Source: Oscillospiraceae bacterium (GTDB lineage Bacteria; Bacillota; Clostridia; Oscillospirales; Ruminococcaceae). Taken from it: a stretch of 63,068 nucleotides of DNA. Within the stretch, counting starts at the first letter, position 1; each line of letters begins with the position of its first letter. The position numbers and the translations under genes are program-made. The notes beneath the pieces were generated by a model, which saw nothing but the letters and a program-made list of their open reading frames with translations, did not search any database and had not been told where the DNA came from. Shown one piece after another: positions 34,312-43,200 of the stretch. Location of the stretch: contig JAHHTP010000006.1 in assembly GCA_020024615.1 (NCBI GenBank), positions 1-63,068 on the forward strand, given 5' to 3'.

Positions 34312-35325
34312 ATGAGCAAAACTTTCGTACCAGAAAACTATAAATCCACATTGGATTTATACAACACGCAGAAAGCAATCAGCTTAATTAAGCGTGTGTT
34401 TGAGGATACTTTGAGCAGTCAGCTGCATTTGCAGCGTGTTTCGGCACCACTATTTGTTGAGGCAACGACCGGTTTGAACGATGATTTAAGTGGTGTCGAG
34501 CGGGCTGTTTCGTTTGATATCAAGGAAACGGATACATCTGCACAGGTTGTGCATTCGCTGGCGAAATGGAAACGCCTGGCACTGCATAATTATGGTTTTT
34601 TGCCGGGACATGGTTTATACACTGATATGAATGCGATTCGCCGTGATGAGGAGATGGATAACATTCATTCTATTTATGTTGACCAGTGGGACTGGGAAAA
34701 GGTTATTGACCAAGAAAAGCGCAATGTGGATTATTTAAAGAAAACCGTTCAAAAGATTATCGAATCCATCTGCCAGACACAGTCTACCATGCGTATTATC
34801 TTCCCGCAGCTATCAGTGCTACCCCCCATTTCCAGAGAGATCACCTTTGTTACGACGCAGGAACTTGAGGATTTATATCCAAATTTGACTGCTAAAGAGC
34901 GGGAGAATACCTTTGTGAAGGAACATCCGACCACCTTCCTGATGCAGATCGGAGATCAATTAAAATCTGGCAAACCGCATGACCATCGTGCGCCGGACTA
35001 CGATGACTGGACATTAAATGGCGATATTTTGCTGTGGAATCCGGTTTTGGAAACAGCATTTGAGATTTCTTCGATGGGTATCCGTGTTGATGCAGCTGCT
35101 CTGGATAGACAGTTGCGCATATCTGGTTGTGACAACCGCAGAGAATTTATGTTCCATAAAATGCTGCTGGCAGGAGAATTACCGCTCACCATGGGTGGAG
35201 GTATTGGTCAGTCCAGACTTTGTATGCTGATTCTGGGTTCTGCTCATATTGGAGAGGTACAGGTTTCGGTTTGGGATGAAGATACCAAGAAAACCTGCTC
35301 AGAAAATGGCATTACATTGTTGTAA
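34312..35325 (+). CDS. asnA: Aspartate-ammonia ligase
   Basis: 337 residues. AsnA makes asparagine from aspartate, ammonia and ATP. Family features are LHLQRVSAPLFVEATTGLND, FLPGHGLYTDMNAIRRDE with the class II synthetase-like fold, DQWDWEKVI, and the end GGGIGQSRLCMLIL. It differs from the glutamine-using AsnB. It is the last gene of the plus-strand run and is followed by a terminator. A GAGGGG site lies before ATG 34312. Confidence 0.95.
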   Translation: MSKTFVPENYKSTLDLYNTQKAISLIKRVFEDTLSSQLHLQRVSAPLFVEATTGLNDDLSGVERAVSFDIKETDTSAQVVHSLAKWKRLALHNYGFLPGHGLYTDMNAIRRDEEMDNIHSIYVDQWDWEKVIDQEKRNVDYLKKTVQKIIESICQTQSTMRIIFPQLSVLPPISREITFVTTQELEDLYPNLTAKERENTFVKEHPTTFLMQIGDQLKSGKPHDHRAPDYDDWTLNGDILLWNPVLETAFEISSMGIRVDAAALDRQLRISGCDNRREFMFHKMLLAGELPLTMGGGIGQSRLCMLILGSAHIGEVQVSVWDEDTKKTCSENGITLL

Positions 35326-35345
35326 TACAACTGAAAAAATAGAAA

Positions 35346-35385
35346 ATCCGCAGAGAGGCACCATGCTTTTCTGCGGATGTTTTTT
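35346..35385. terminator. Bidirectional terminator between asnA and lrgB
   Basis: ATCCGCAGA at 35346-35354 pairs with TCTGCGGAT at 35370-35378. Six T follow on the plus strand; the minus strand also has a T-rich tail. Confidence 0.85.
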
Positions 35386-36094
35386 ATAAGAATTGTGAGA
35401 ATATCGAAGCGAAAACTACCGTTAACAGTCCGGCAACAGCAATCGAAAGACTGCTCATAGCGCCCTCCACTTCACCGATTTCCAGCGCTTTGGCTGTACC
35501 GATAGCGTGGGAGGATGTACCAATGGCAATACCTTTTGCAATCGGTTCTTCGATTTTGAACAGCTTTGCAAGTGGCTGGACTAAAATATTACCCATAACA
35601 CCGGTGATTAAGATAACCGCCACAGTGATGGTAACAATGCCACCAAGTTCTCCGGAAACCTCCATGCCGATGGCGGTGGTGATAGATTTTGGAAGTAGGG
35701 TAACATATTGCTCATGCGTCAGCCCAAATAGCAAAGACAGTGCCAGAACGCCTCCAAGGCTGCTTAATGTGCCGGATATCACCCCGGCAAGGATTGCCTT
35801 ATAATGTTTCTTCAAAACATTCAGCTGCCTATAAAGCGGTATAGCAAGGCATACGGTCGCCGGTGTGAGCAGGTAACTGATGTATTGGGAACCCAGCTTG
35901 TATTTTTCATAGTCCATTTTGGTAATTAGCAGAAATGCCATCACCAGAACAACCGCAATCAGCAGGGGATTGAAGATACCGAACTTGAATTTCTTTTTCA
36001 TTCCAAGTCCGACCATGTATGCACCGAGCGTAAGTAGGACACCGGAAAATGCAGAATTTTCTAAAAAATCCCAGATTGTTTCAAAAAAACTCAT
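35384..36094 (-). CDS. lrgB: LrgB/CidB-type membrane protein
   Basis: 236 residues with about seven membrane segments. LrgB motifs include PATVCLAIPLYRQLNVLK, LPKSITTAIGMEVSGELGG and IGTSSHAIGTAKALEIGE. LrgAB/CidAB influence autolysis and, in some bacteria, take up or release pyruvate. It overlaps lrgA by 4 nt, so the pair is co-translated. In an organism with a large PFOR, pyruvate transport would be a sensible role, but this is inferred. Confidence 0.92.
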   Translation of the reverse strand: MSFFETIWDFLENSAFSGVLLTLGAYMVGLGMKKKFKFGIFNPLLIAVVLVMAFLLITKMDYEKYKLGSQYISYLLTPATVCLAIPLYRQLNVLKKHYKAILAGVISGTLSSLGGVLALSLLFGLTHEQYVTLLPKSITTAIGMEVSGELGGIVTITVAVILITGVMGNILVQPLAKLFKIEEPIAKGIAIGTSSHAIGTAKALEIGEVEGAMSSLSIAVAGLLTVVFASIFSQFL

Positions 36095-36477
36095 TCTGCA
36101 TCCTCCGTTTTCTGTCTGTTGCCATGCTTCTTGTTTTCAAACCGGATGACGGCCTGTGTAACTCTGCCGGATACGGCAAATACCAAAATATTGATGGCAA
36201 CGGTTATGACTACCACAGCCAGTAAAATCGGTTTAATTTCTTCCCAGTAGCCTAGCAAACCGACAGCAGACGGAATAAACATGACTGGCATAATCGCAAT
36301 CAGAAAGTCGCTGACAGCCGCCACCTTTTCTTCTGGGATGATTTTGGTGATTAAACATATGAGCATGATGACAAGCCCATAGATGCTTGCCGGAATTGGT
36401 AAAGGAATAACTGCATGCAGTACTTCTCCAATAAAACAGATGACTGCAATGATGAGAAATTGTTTGAGATAGTTCAA
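36091..36477 (-). CDS. lrgA: LrgA/CidA holin-like protein
   Basis: 128 residues, four membrane segments, basic C-terminus. Family features are IGEVLHAVIPLPIPASIYGL and FIPSAVGLLGYWEEIKP. It partners LrgB. It lies downstream of the transglutaminase-like gene but behind a hairpin that overlaps a possible promoter, so lrgAB can be controlled apart from it. No LytTR/LytSR regulator is in the window. Confidence 0.92.
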   Translation of the reverse strand: MNYLKQFLIIAVICFIGEVLHAVIPLPIPASIYGLVIMLICLITKIIPEEKVAAVSDFLIAIMPVMFIPSAVGLLGYWEEIKPILLAVVVITVAINILVFAVSGRVTQAVIRFENKKHGNRQKTEDAE

Positions 36478-36510
36478 AAAATAATCGCCTCTTTGTTGAT
36501 AGATTCATGG

Positions 36511-36548
36511 AAAAACTCCGAATATATAGATGATACTCGGAGTTTCAA
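36511..36548 (-). terminator. Hairpin after the transglutaminase gene, overlapping a possible lrgAB promoter
   Basis: Minus-strand stem AAACTCCGA (36521-36513 side) and TCGGAGTTT (36545-36537) over a 15-nt loop, then T residues, fits a terminator. On the same strand TTGAAA (36548-36543), 16-nt spacer and TATATT (36526-36521) make a promoter for lrgA, so the repeat arms flank the -10 box and could be an operator. Confidence 0.6.
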
Positions 36549-36583
36549 CATTTTCAGGAAAACTTGTTTAAAACCTACTGCAA

Positions 36584-37963
36584 TCAGTAGTCGATTGGAT
36601 ATGCTTCGATGATTTCGTAGTTAGTATCATATTCATTCGGTTCAAAAGCACGGTCAGCATATTCAATTTCGCCGCTCTGATTGTCATACGGATCGTTGCG
36701 CATATAGTGTTTTTCTGGATAGAAAGGCTGCTGATATTCAGCGTTTGCCGGCATTCTAAATGGCTCTAAATTTGCAAAATAGAATGCACGCCGAGCCTCA
36801 TCACCATCACGGTATGCAGAAGAACCAAATGAACAGTCAGCATACAGCCAGCCATATGGAGCAATAAAGTACTGCGCCCAGTCGTGATTTCCGATATCCA
36901 TAGGATGCGTATAGAGGCCGGACTGCCATCTTGCAGGAATGCCTGCACAGCGGCAGAGGGTAATAAATAACAGTGCCTGTACGCCACAGTCACCTTTCCA
37001 GCCTGATGCGGCATATTCCACGATATCCAGAATCGAGAAATAGCTCGGCATATAGGAATACATGATGTGGCTGGTCACATAGTCATAGATTTTTCTTGCT
37101 TTTTTGAGTGCATTGGTTTCAGTTCCGATAATTTCTTTGGTCAGTGTTTTGATATATGGAGTGAAACGAATATGCGGCAGCAGTTCACTGGTATAGAACG
37201 ATGGTTGTGCGTCATACACCTCGTCTGGATTCGGGTCAACATAGGTCATCATATTGTCGAATTCGTATTCGACCGTAAATTCCTGTCCTACTTTTACGGT
37301 ATCTTCAAAGCAGATGGTGCGCTGTTGTGCATCCGAAGCCGCAATGGTCACTTTTTCTGCATTGGTGTAGGAAAGTAGTTTAAAGTTTTTAACTTGTGCA
37401 TACTCTCTTGGGAGCGGAAGATGTGCCTTAACTGGAATATTTTCTCTGACCCCTTCTGGAGTGATGGAGAGCGTATGACGGATTTTAAAGTGATATCCAG
37501 CTTTTCCTTCGGCTTTCATCTTTTGAATGGTGTCAAATAAAAGCTGGCGTTTCTTCGGATCAGGAAGCTTATTCGGATCGGTCAGACGAGCTTTGTATTC
37601 CGGATAACAGGAGATCAGATTTTCTAAGAAATTGTTTTTAAAGCAGACATCACCATTTAGGAAAATCCACTCTACATCGTTCTGATCCTGTAATTTTGAA
37701 AGTTCCTCTGCGGTGAAATCGGAAATGCATTCCTGACATCTTTTGACCGCTGCATCAAAGGTGTAAGTGTAATCCTGAGGCAGGCGTTTTAAGATTTCAA
37801 GTTCCATTAAGAGTCTTGCACGCAGTGCAGACGGGATGTCCTTGTTTAAATAAATTTGAATTGCGTTTGCTGCGCGTTGCAGATCGCCATGCAGCTTGAA
37901 TTTCTGCACATTGGACGGCAGAGGAACGGAGAGATATTGTAAATTATTAAATTCAAAAGCCAC
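36584..37963 (-). CDS. Transglutaminase-like cysteine protease-fold protein
   Basis: 459 residues from a GTG start placed 8 nt after GGAGG. The catalytic triad of the transglutaminase-like fold is visible: C326 in WKGDCGVQA, H360 in GNHDWAQYF and D376 in YADCSFG. There is no signal peptide, so it is probably cytoplasmic. Such proteins can be peptidases, amidases or crosslinkers; the substrate is unknown. It has its own promoter, and the preceding gene ends in a terminator. Confidence 0.85.
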   Translation of the reverse strand: MAFEFNNLQYLSVPLPSNVQKFKLHGDLQRAANAIQIYLNKDIPSALRARLLMELEILKRLPQDYTYTFDAAVKRCQECISDFTAEELSKLQDQNDVEWIFLNGDVCFKNNFLENLISCYPEYKARLTDPNKLPDPKKRQLLFDTIQKMKAEGKAGYHFKIRHTLSITPEGVRENIPVKAHLPLPREYAQVKNFKLLSYTNAEKVTIAASDAQQRTICFEDTVKVGQEFTVEYEFDNMMTYVDPNPDEVYDAQPSFYTSELLPHIRFTPYIKTLTKEIIGTETNALKKARKIYDYVTSHIMYSYMPSYFSILDIVEYAASGWKGDCGVQALLFITLCRCAGIPARWQSGLYTHPMDIGNHDWAQYFIAPYGWLYADCSFGSSAYRDGDEARRAFYFANLEPFRMPANAEYQQPFYPEKHYMRNDPYDNQSGEIEYADRAFEPNEYDTNYEIIEAYPIDY

Positions 37964-38005
37964 GACAAATTTCCTCCATTTATATGTTTTATATTGATAT
38001 TATTG

Positions 38006-38034
38006 AGTATAGCACGATTTGGAGAAAAAAGCAA
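38006..38034 (-). promoter_or_regulatory. Promoter of the transglutaminase-like gene
   Basis: Minus strand TTGCTT (38034-38029), 17-nt spacer, TATACT (38011-38006), 43 nt before the GTG start. Confidence 0.75.
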
Positions 38035-38043
38035 TTTTTTTAT

Positions 38044-38070
38044 AAAAAACTGCCTGTATAAACAGGCAGT
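38044..38070 (-). terminator. Terminator after the sugar isomerase-like gene
   Basis: Minus-strand stem ACTGCCTG/CAGGCAGT (38070-38063 with 38056-38049), then five or more T. Confidence 0.9.
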
Positions 38071-38081
38071 GGAAGGTGATT

Positions 38082-38972
38082 TTATAATTCGGACAGGTGA
38101 CGGATTGTTTGGAAAGTTAAATCAACAGCAGCTTGTCTTAATGGCATATCGGATGCTGGGACGCGCTGACACAGGCTTTGCGCTTCAAGCGACAATGTCC
38201 CGTTATAATTGATTTCGTGTAAGGCGCGCATGGTCTCTTCCCAATCGACATTGCCATTAAATGGCGGCATGTGGTCATCGTTAACACCATAGTTGTCATG
38301 AATATGTAGCAATTTTAAGTCTTGATTCAGTTTGCGGATACAGTCGGCTGGACTTTCTTTTCCGATGATATTGGCATGACCAATATCCAGGCAGACTACA
38401 AACTGTTCCCGAGCTTCGGTGCGATCTAAAAATTCCAGTATATCTTCCATCAGACTAAAATAGGTAATGCACAGTTTTTTGGCTTCCGGGTCATAACCGA
38501 ACATGTTTTCCAGTGCGATTTTAACGCCGGTTTTCGTTGAAATATCCAGCAGGGAACGATAGAATTTAAGGTTATAGGCAAGGGTTTCCTCATGTTTTCT
38601 ACCTAAAATACAATCAGGCCAGAACTGCGGATGAATGACTAAATAAGGAGCATCCAGAATTTCTGCAATCTCAAAGCTACGGCGTGTCAACTCAAACATT
38701 TTATCACCGTCTTTGCTCAGTTGACTGAACATTGGTGCATGCACCTGCGAAAAGACAATGCCAGATTCTTTGGCTGTTTCTGCAATTACTTTTGCATAAT
38801 CTTTATAATCATCACCCCAAAATTTGCCGTTCTTGTCCTGATGATTGAACATTCCAAAGTCCAGTGCTTCAAATCCAGTTTTTGCAAGCAGTTTGACAGC
38901 TTCTTCTTCGGAAATATTGCTACCCATGTATAAATCGGAAGTTGTACCAAGTTTCCAGATATTTTCGCTCAT
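38082..38972 (-). CDS. Sugar phosphate isomerase/epimerase-type TIM barrel
   Basis: 296 residues from ATG 38972, placed after AAGGGGG; a longer frame to 38999 overlaps a hairpin. The xylose isomerase-like barrel is seen in VFSQVHAPMFSQL, YLVIHPQFWPD, KIALENMFGYDPEA (metal Glu), VCLDIGHANIIG (Asp, His) and LLHIHDNYGVNDDH. These metal residues are intact, so it is probably an active isomerase, epimerase or endonuclease-like enzyme of unknown substrate. It is downstream of nifJ but separated by a terminator. Confidence 0.87.
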   Translation of the reverse strand: MSENIWKLGTTSDLYMGSNISEEEAVKLLAKTGFEALDFGMFNHQDKNGKFWGDDYKDYAKVIAETAKESGIVFSQVHAPMFSQLSKDGDKMFELTRRSFEIAEILDAPYLVIHPQFWPDCILGRKHEETLAYNLKFYRSLLDISTKTGVKIALENMFGYDPEAKKLCITYFSLMEDILEFLDRTEAREQFVVCLDIGHANIIGKESPADCIRKLNQDLKLLHIHDNYGVNDDHMPPFNGNVDWEETMRALHEINYNGTLSLEAQSLCQRVPASDMPLRQAAVDLTFQTIRHLSEL

Positions 38973-38991
38973 ATTATTATCCCCCTTAATT

Positions 38992-39035
38992 AAAAACACG
39001 CTGCAATGGAATGCGCATTCCAGATTACAGCGTGT
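38992..39035 (-). terminator. Terminator after nifJ, with nested palindrome
   Basis: Outer stem ACACGCTG/CAGCGTGT (39035-39028 with 39003-38996) encloses the perfect palindrome TGGAATGCGCATTCCA at 39006-39021. A short T-run (38995-38992) follows on the minus strand. A weaker CCTGAAG/CTTCAGG stem lies at 39066-39095. Confidence 0.75.
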
Positions 39036-39142
39036 CGATATCGATTTTCAAATTTTATGCAGAAACCTGAAGATTTTCGGCGTCCCGACTTCAGGCTCTG
39101 CCATTTAATTGTTAATCGTTTTGAGAAATTTTAGAAATAGAA

Positions 39143-42100
39143 TTATTTCTGAGACTGAGCCAACAGACGCTCATATTTCTCTTTTGCATAGCTTTCTGCT
39201 TTGGTGAACAGTTCTTCAGCTTTCTCTTTGTTTGCACGAGCCAGCGCGTTGTAACGAACCTCACCCATGATGAAGTCACGATACTCAGCGGTCGGAGCTT
39301 TGCTGTCTAAGGTCAGCGGGTTTTTGCCCTCTGCTGCCAGACGCGGATCGTAGCGGAAGCACTGCCAGTAACCAGCCTCAACAGCTTTCTTCTCCTCGGT
39401 CTGAGCGCCCTTCATACCGCCTTTGATACCGTGGTTGATACACGGAGCGTAAGCGATGATTAAGGACGGACCATGGTAGCTTTCAGCCTCAGTAACTGCT
39501 TTAACCAGCTGAGCTGCGTTGTAGCCCTGAGCAACCTGAGCAACATATACATAGCCATAGGACATTGCGATACCAGCTAAGTCTTTCTTCTTAACAGCTT
39601 TACCGCCGGCTGCGAACTGAGCAACTGCACCTACCGGAGTAGATTTGGAAGCCTGACCACCGGTGTTGGAGTAAACCTCGGTATCAAATACGAATACATT
39701 GATATCCTCGCCAGAAGCAAGTGCATGGTCTAAGCCGCCGAAGCCGATGTCGTAGGACCAGCCGTCACCACCGAAGATCCAAACAGATTTCTTAGCCAAG
39801 AAGTCTTTGTCCTTCAGGATGTCTTTTGCTGCGTCACAGCCGCAAGCTTCCAGTGCAGCAACCAGTGCTTTGGTAGCAGCTTTGTTAGCGTTGCCGTCGT
39901 CAACGGTTGCCAAGTAGTTGTCAATAACTGCTTTCATCTCTGCGTTCTCAACGGTCTCGCCTAAAGCTTTTACTTTAGAGATAACGCGGTTACGCAGTTC
40001 TTTCTGGCCTAAATAGATACCTAAACCAAACTCAGCGTTGTCCTCAAATAAGGAGTTAGCCCAAGCCGGACCAAAGCCTGCTTTATTGGTGGTATACGGA
40101 ACGCTCGGTGCGGAACCGCCCCAGATGGAAGAACATCCAGTTGCGTTTGCAATGTACATTCTATCACCGAACAACTGGGTAACCAGTTTAGCATACGGGG
40201 TCTCACCGCAGCCGCCACATGCACCAGAGAACTCCAGCATCGGCTGTAAGTACTGGGAACCTTTTGCGGTAGACGGTTTGAATTTCTCGGTAACTTCCGG
40301 TTTGATATCCAAGGTTACGCCGTAGTCGAAGCCAGCCTGAGCGGACATCTGGGATTCCAGAGGTTTCATAGTCAGAGCTTTTTCACCTTTTTTGCCCGGG
40401 CAGACATTTGCACAAGAGCCACATCCGGTACAGTCAAGAACGGAAACACCCATGGTTACTTTGTAGCCCGGCATACCGGTTACATCCAGCATCTCGGTGC
40501 CAGCCGGAGCAGCAGCAGCTTCCTGCTCGTTCATAACAAACGGACGGATAACAGCGTGTGGACATACAAACGAACACAGGTTACACTGAATACAGTTTTC
40601 TTTATTCCAGGATGGAACATCGATTGCAATACCGCGTTTCTCGTATGCAGAAGAACCAAGCGGAGCATGACCTTCAACATAGTCGGTAAATGCGGATACC
40701 GGTAAGGAGTAACCCTGCTGAGCATTAACCGGCTCCAAGATATTCTCAACATAGTTGAGAACTTCCGGATTACCAGTGCGCTCTGCTTTTTCAGTAACTT
40801 CGTCAACTGCATCTTTCCAGGATTCCGGAACATCAATCTTAACAACTTCGTCAGCGCCGCGCTCAATTGCTTTGTAGTTCATCTCAACGATAGCGTCGCC
40901 CTTCTTGGAGTAAGATTTGTAAGCAGCTTCTTTCATGTATTTGATCGCATCTTCAGCCGGGATGATATCAGCCAGTTTGAAGAATGCAGACTGTAATACA
41001 GTATTAATACGGCCACCTAAACCAATTTCTTTACCCAGTTTAACACCGTCGATGGTGTAGAACTGAATGTTGTTCTGTGCAATGTAGCGTTTCACGCTTG
41101 CCGGAACATGTTTCTCAAGACCTTCCATATCCCACTGGCAGTTTAATAAGAAGGTGCCGTTTGGCTTCAGATCCTCAACCATTTTGTACTGACCGAGGTA
41201 TGCAGCATTGTGGCATGCAACAAAGTCAGCTTTGTTGATGAGGTAGGTGGATTTGATCTGTGGGTGACCGAAACGCAGGTGAGAAATGGTTACGCCACCA
41301 GATTTTTTGGAGTCATAATCAAAGTATGCCTGAGCGTTCATATCGGTATGGTCACCGATGATCTTGATGGAGTTCTTGTTCGCACCTACGGTACCGTCAG
41401 AACCTAAGCCCCAGAATTTGCAGCTCTTGATACCTGCCGGAGCGGTATCCGGATTTTCCGGAGTAGCTAAAGACAGGTAGGTAACATCATCATTGATGCC
41501 AATGGTGAATTTCTCTTTCTCAGTGTTGTGGAATACAGCAATGATCTGAGCCGGAGTGGTGTCTTTGGAACCTAAGCCATAACGACCAGCAAATACTGGA
41601 GTATCATTAAACTGAGTGCCTTTTAAGCCTGCAACTACATCTAAGTAAAGCGGCTCGCCTAATGCACCTGGCTCTTTGGTTCTGTCAAGTACGGTGATTT
41701 TTTTGGTGGTAGCCGGGAATGCAGCAACCAGTCTGTCAGCAGCAAACGGTCTGTACAGTCTTACTTTAACCAGACCTACTTTTTCGCCCTCAGCCAGTAA
41801 GTAGTCAATGGTCTCCTCTGCAGTATCGCAAACAGAACCCATAGCTACGATTACATGCTCTGCATCTGGTGCGCCGTAGTAGTTGAACAGTTTGTAGTCG
41901 GTGCCGATTTCAGCATTGACTTTGTCCATATACTCCTCAACGATAGCAGGCAGTGCATCGTAGTATTTGTTGCAAGCTTCTCTTGCCTGCATAAAGATAT
42001 CGCCGTTCTGAGCGGTGCCTTTTAAGTACGGATGTTCCGGATTCATTGCACCTCTACGGAATGCGTCGATTGCGTCGTGGTCAACCATTTTATCAAGGGT

Positions 42101-42670
42101 CTCGTAGTCCCACATAGCAACTTTCTGAATCTCATGGGAAGTACGGAAACCGTCAAAGAAATGTAAGAACGGAACGCGGCCTTTGATAGCAGCACAGTGA
42201 GCAACAGCGCCTAAGTCCATAACCTCTTGCGGATTGGTGGAAGCAAGCATTGCAAAACCGGTCTGACGGCAAGCATAAATATCGGAATGATCGCCGAAGA
42301 TAGACAGAGCGTGGGATGCTAAAGCACGAGCGGAAACATTGATAACGCCCGGCAGCAGCTCACCAGCGATTTTGTACATGTTCGGGATCATAAGCAGTAA
42401 GCCTTGGGAAGCGGTATAGGTGGTAGTTAAAGCACCTGCGCTTAAAGAACCATGAACAGCACCAGCAGCACCACCCTCAGACTGCATTTCAACAACTTTA
42501 ACGGTCTCGCCGAAGATGTTTTTCATGCCCTGAGTAGCCCAAACATCGGTGTGTTCAGCCATAACAGAGGACGGAGTAATCGGGTAAATTGCAGCTACGT
42601 CAGTAAATGCATAGGAAACGTGAGCAGCAGCCTGGTTACCGTCCATGGTTTTAAATTTTCTGGTTACCAT
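39143..42670 (-). CDS. nifJ: Pyruvate:ferredoxin (flavodoxin) oxidoreductase
   Basis: 1175 residues, the full homodimeric length. PFOR converts pyruvate and CoA to acetyl-CoA, CO2 and reduced ferredoxin. Domains in order: the N-terminal pyruvate domain (AAAHVSYAFTDVAAIYPITP), the gamma domain, the ferredoxin part with CIQCNLCSFVCP and CTGCGSCANVCP, then the TPP domain with CGGCGETPY and GGDGWSYDIGFGGLDH, NTGGQASKSTPVG. All cluster cysteines are present. GGAGG precedes ATG 42670. It is the main entry to fermentation and would feed the hydrogenase at 17147. Confidence 0.97.
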   Translation of the reverse strand: MVTRKFKTMDGNQAAAHVSYAFTDVAAIYPITPSSVMAEHTDVWATQGMKNIFGETVKVVEMQSEGGAAGAVHGSLSAGALTTTYTASQGLLLMIPNMYKIAGELLPGVINVSARALASHALSIFGDHSDIYACRQTGFAMLASTNPQEVMDLGAVAHCAAIKGRVPFLHFFDGFRTSHEIQKVAMWDYETLDKMVDHDAIDAFRRGAMNPEHPYLKGTAQNGDIFMQAREACNKYYDALPAIVEEYMDKVNAEIGTDYKLFNYYGAPDAEHVIVAMGSVCDTAEETIDYLLAEGEKVGLVKVRLYRPFAADRLVAAFPATTKKITVLDRTKEPGALGEPLYLDVVAGLKGTQFNDTPVFAGRYGLGSKDTTPAQIIAVFHNTEKEKFTIGINDDVTYLSLATPENPDTAPAGIKSCKFWGLGSDGTVGANKNSIKIIGDHTDMNAQAYFDYDSKKSGGVTISHLRFGHPQIKSTYLINKADFVACHNAAYLGQYKMVEDLKPNGTFLLNCQWDMEGLEKHVPASVKRYIAQNNIQFYTIDGVKLGKEIGLGGRINTVLQSAFFKLADIIPAEDAIKYMKEAAYKSYSKKGDAIVEMNYKAIERGADEVVKIDVPESWKDAVDEVTEKAERTGNPEVLNYVENILEPVNAQQGYSLPVSAFTDYVEGHAPLGSSAYEKRGIAIDVPSWNKENCIQCNLCSFVCPHAVIRPFVMNEQEAAAAPAGTEMLDVTGMPGYKVTMGVSVLDCTGCGSCANVCPGKKGEKALTMKPLESQMSAQAGFDYGVTLDIKPEVTEKFKPSTAKGSQYLQPMLEFSGACGGCGETPYAKLVTQLFGDRMYIANATGCSSIWGGSAPSVPYTTNKAGFGPAWANSLFEDNAEFGLGIYLGQKELRNRVISKVKALGETVENAEMKAVIDNYLATVDDGNANKAATKALVAALEACGCDAAKDILKDKDFLAKKSVWIFGGDGWSYDIGFGGLDHALASGEDINVFVFDTEVYSNTGGQASKSTPVGAVAQFAAGGKAVKKKDLAGIAMSYGYVYVAQVAQGYNAAQLVKAVTEAESYHGPSLIIAYAPCINHGIKGGMKGAQTEEKKAVEAGYWQCFRYDPRLAAEGKNPLTLDSKAPTAEYRDFIMGEVRYNALARANKEKAEELFTKAESYAKEKYERLLAQSQK

Positions 42671-42937
42671 GATGATAATCCTCCTTAATGATTTTGCAGG
42701 TCAAACAGACCTGACTTCAAGCATCTTGTGAAAAGGTGTGTATGCGGCGGCATAAAACCTTTCAATCCATATCAGACGAAGCGTTTTCAAAATGAGGTAT
42801 CAGGCAACATTTTGAAATATCAGGAAACCTGTCTGATAGGTGACCGTTTTTATGCATTTACCCACAGTCAGAATTCCTTGCGGCTTTATCTGCTGATCTT
42901 CGGGAAGCACGAAAACAGTATGATACATACTACATTT
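42671..42937 (-). promoter_or_regulatory. Long structured leader of nifJ
   Basis: About 260 nt of untranslated RNA on the minus strand. It holds a perfect 10-bp inverted repeat (TTTCAAAATG at 42785-42794, CATTTTGAAA at 42808-42817), a TATCAG/CTGATA stem at 42818-42838 and a CAGGTC/GACCTG hairpin at 42697-42713 close to the ribosome-binding site. I see no known riboswitch class and no clear terminator in it. The rest of the gene-free stretch up to 43200 carries two promoters and nothing coding. Confidence 0.55.
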
Positions 42938-42966
42938 ATTATAACACTTTTCTGCATTTCTGTAAA
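42938..42966 (-). promoter_or_regulatory. nifJ promoter
   Basis: Minus strand TTTACA (42966-42961), 17-nt spacer, perfect TATAAT (42943-42938). Confidence 0.82.
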
Positions 42967-43100
42967 GGGAAACATGTAAGAAATTTGTACGCAAATCATT
43001 ATTATTTTATTCCTTATTGTCGATTCTTGAAGAAGGTATTTTCCTATCAGTTGTCAACGACTAAAAATCTTTTAATTTTGCTCTTTTCGCAAGATATACA

Positions 43101-43129
43101 TTGACAAATTGTTTGATTTCAGGTACTAT
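43101..43129 (+). promoter_or_regulatory. Promoter of the CorC-like gene
   Basis: Perfect TTGACA at 43101-43106, 17-nt spacer, TACTAT at 43124-43129. Confidence 0.8.
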
Positions 43130-43200
43130 TATTATCATAGGGCAGCAGCAAAAACATAATCTGCTGTAAATATAAGCCCTGAAGAAAGGATTTTTTATTC

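Noticed and set aside
42671..42937. Thiamine or other known riboswitch in the nifJ leader
   Set aside because: I could not find the conserved core of any class I know.
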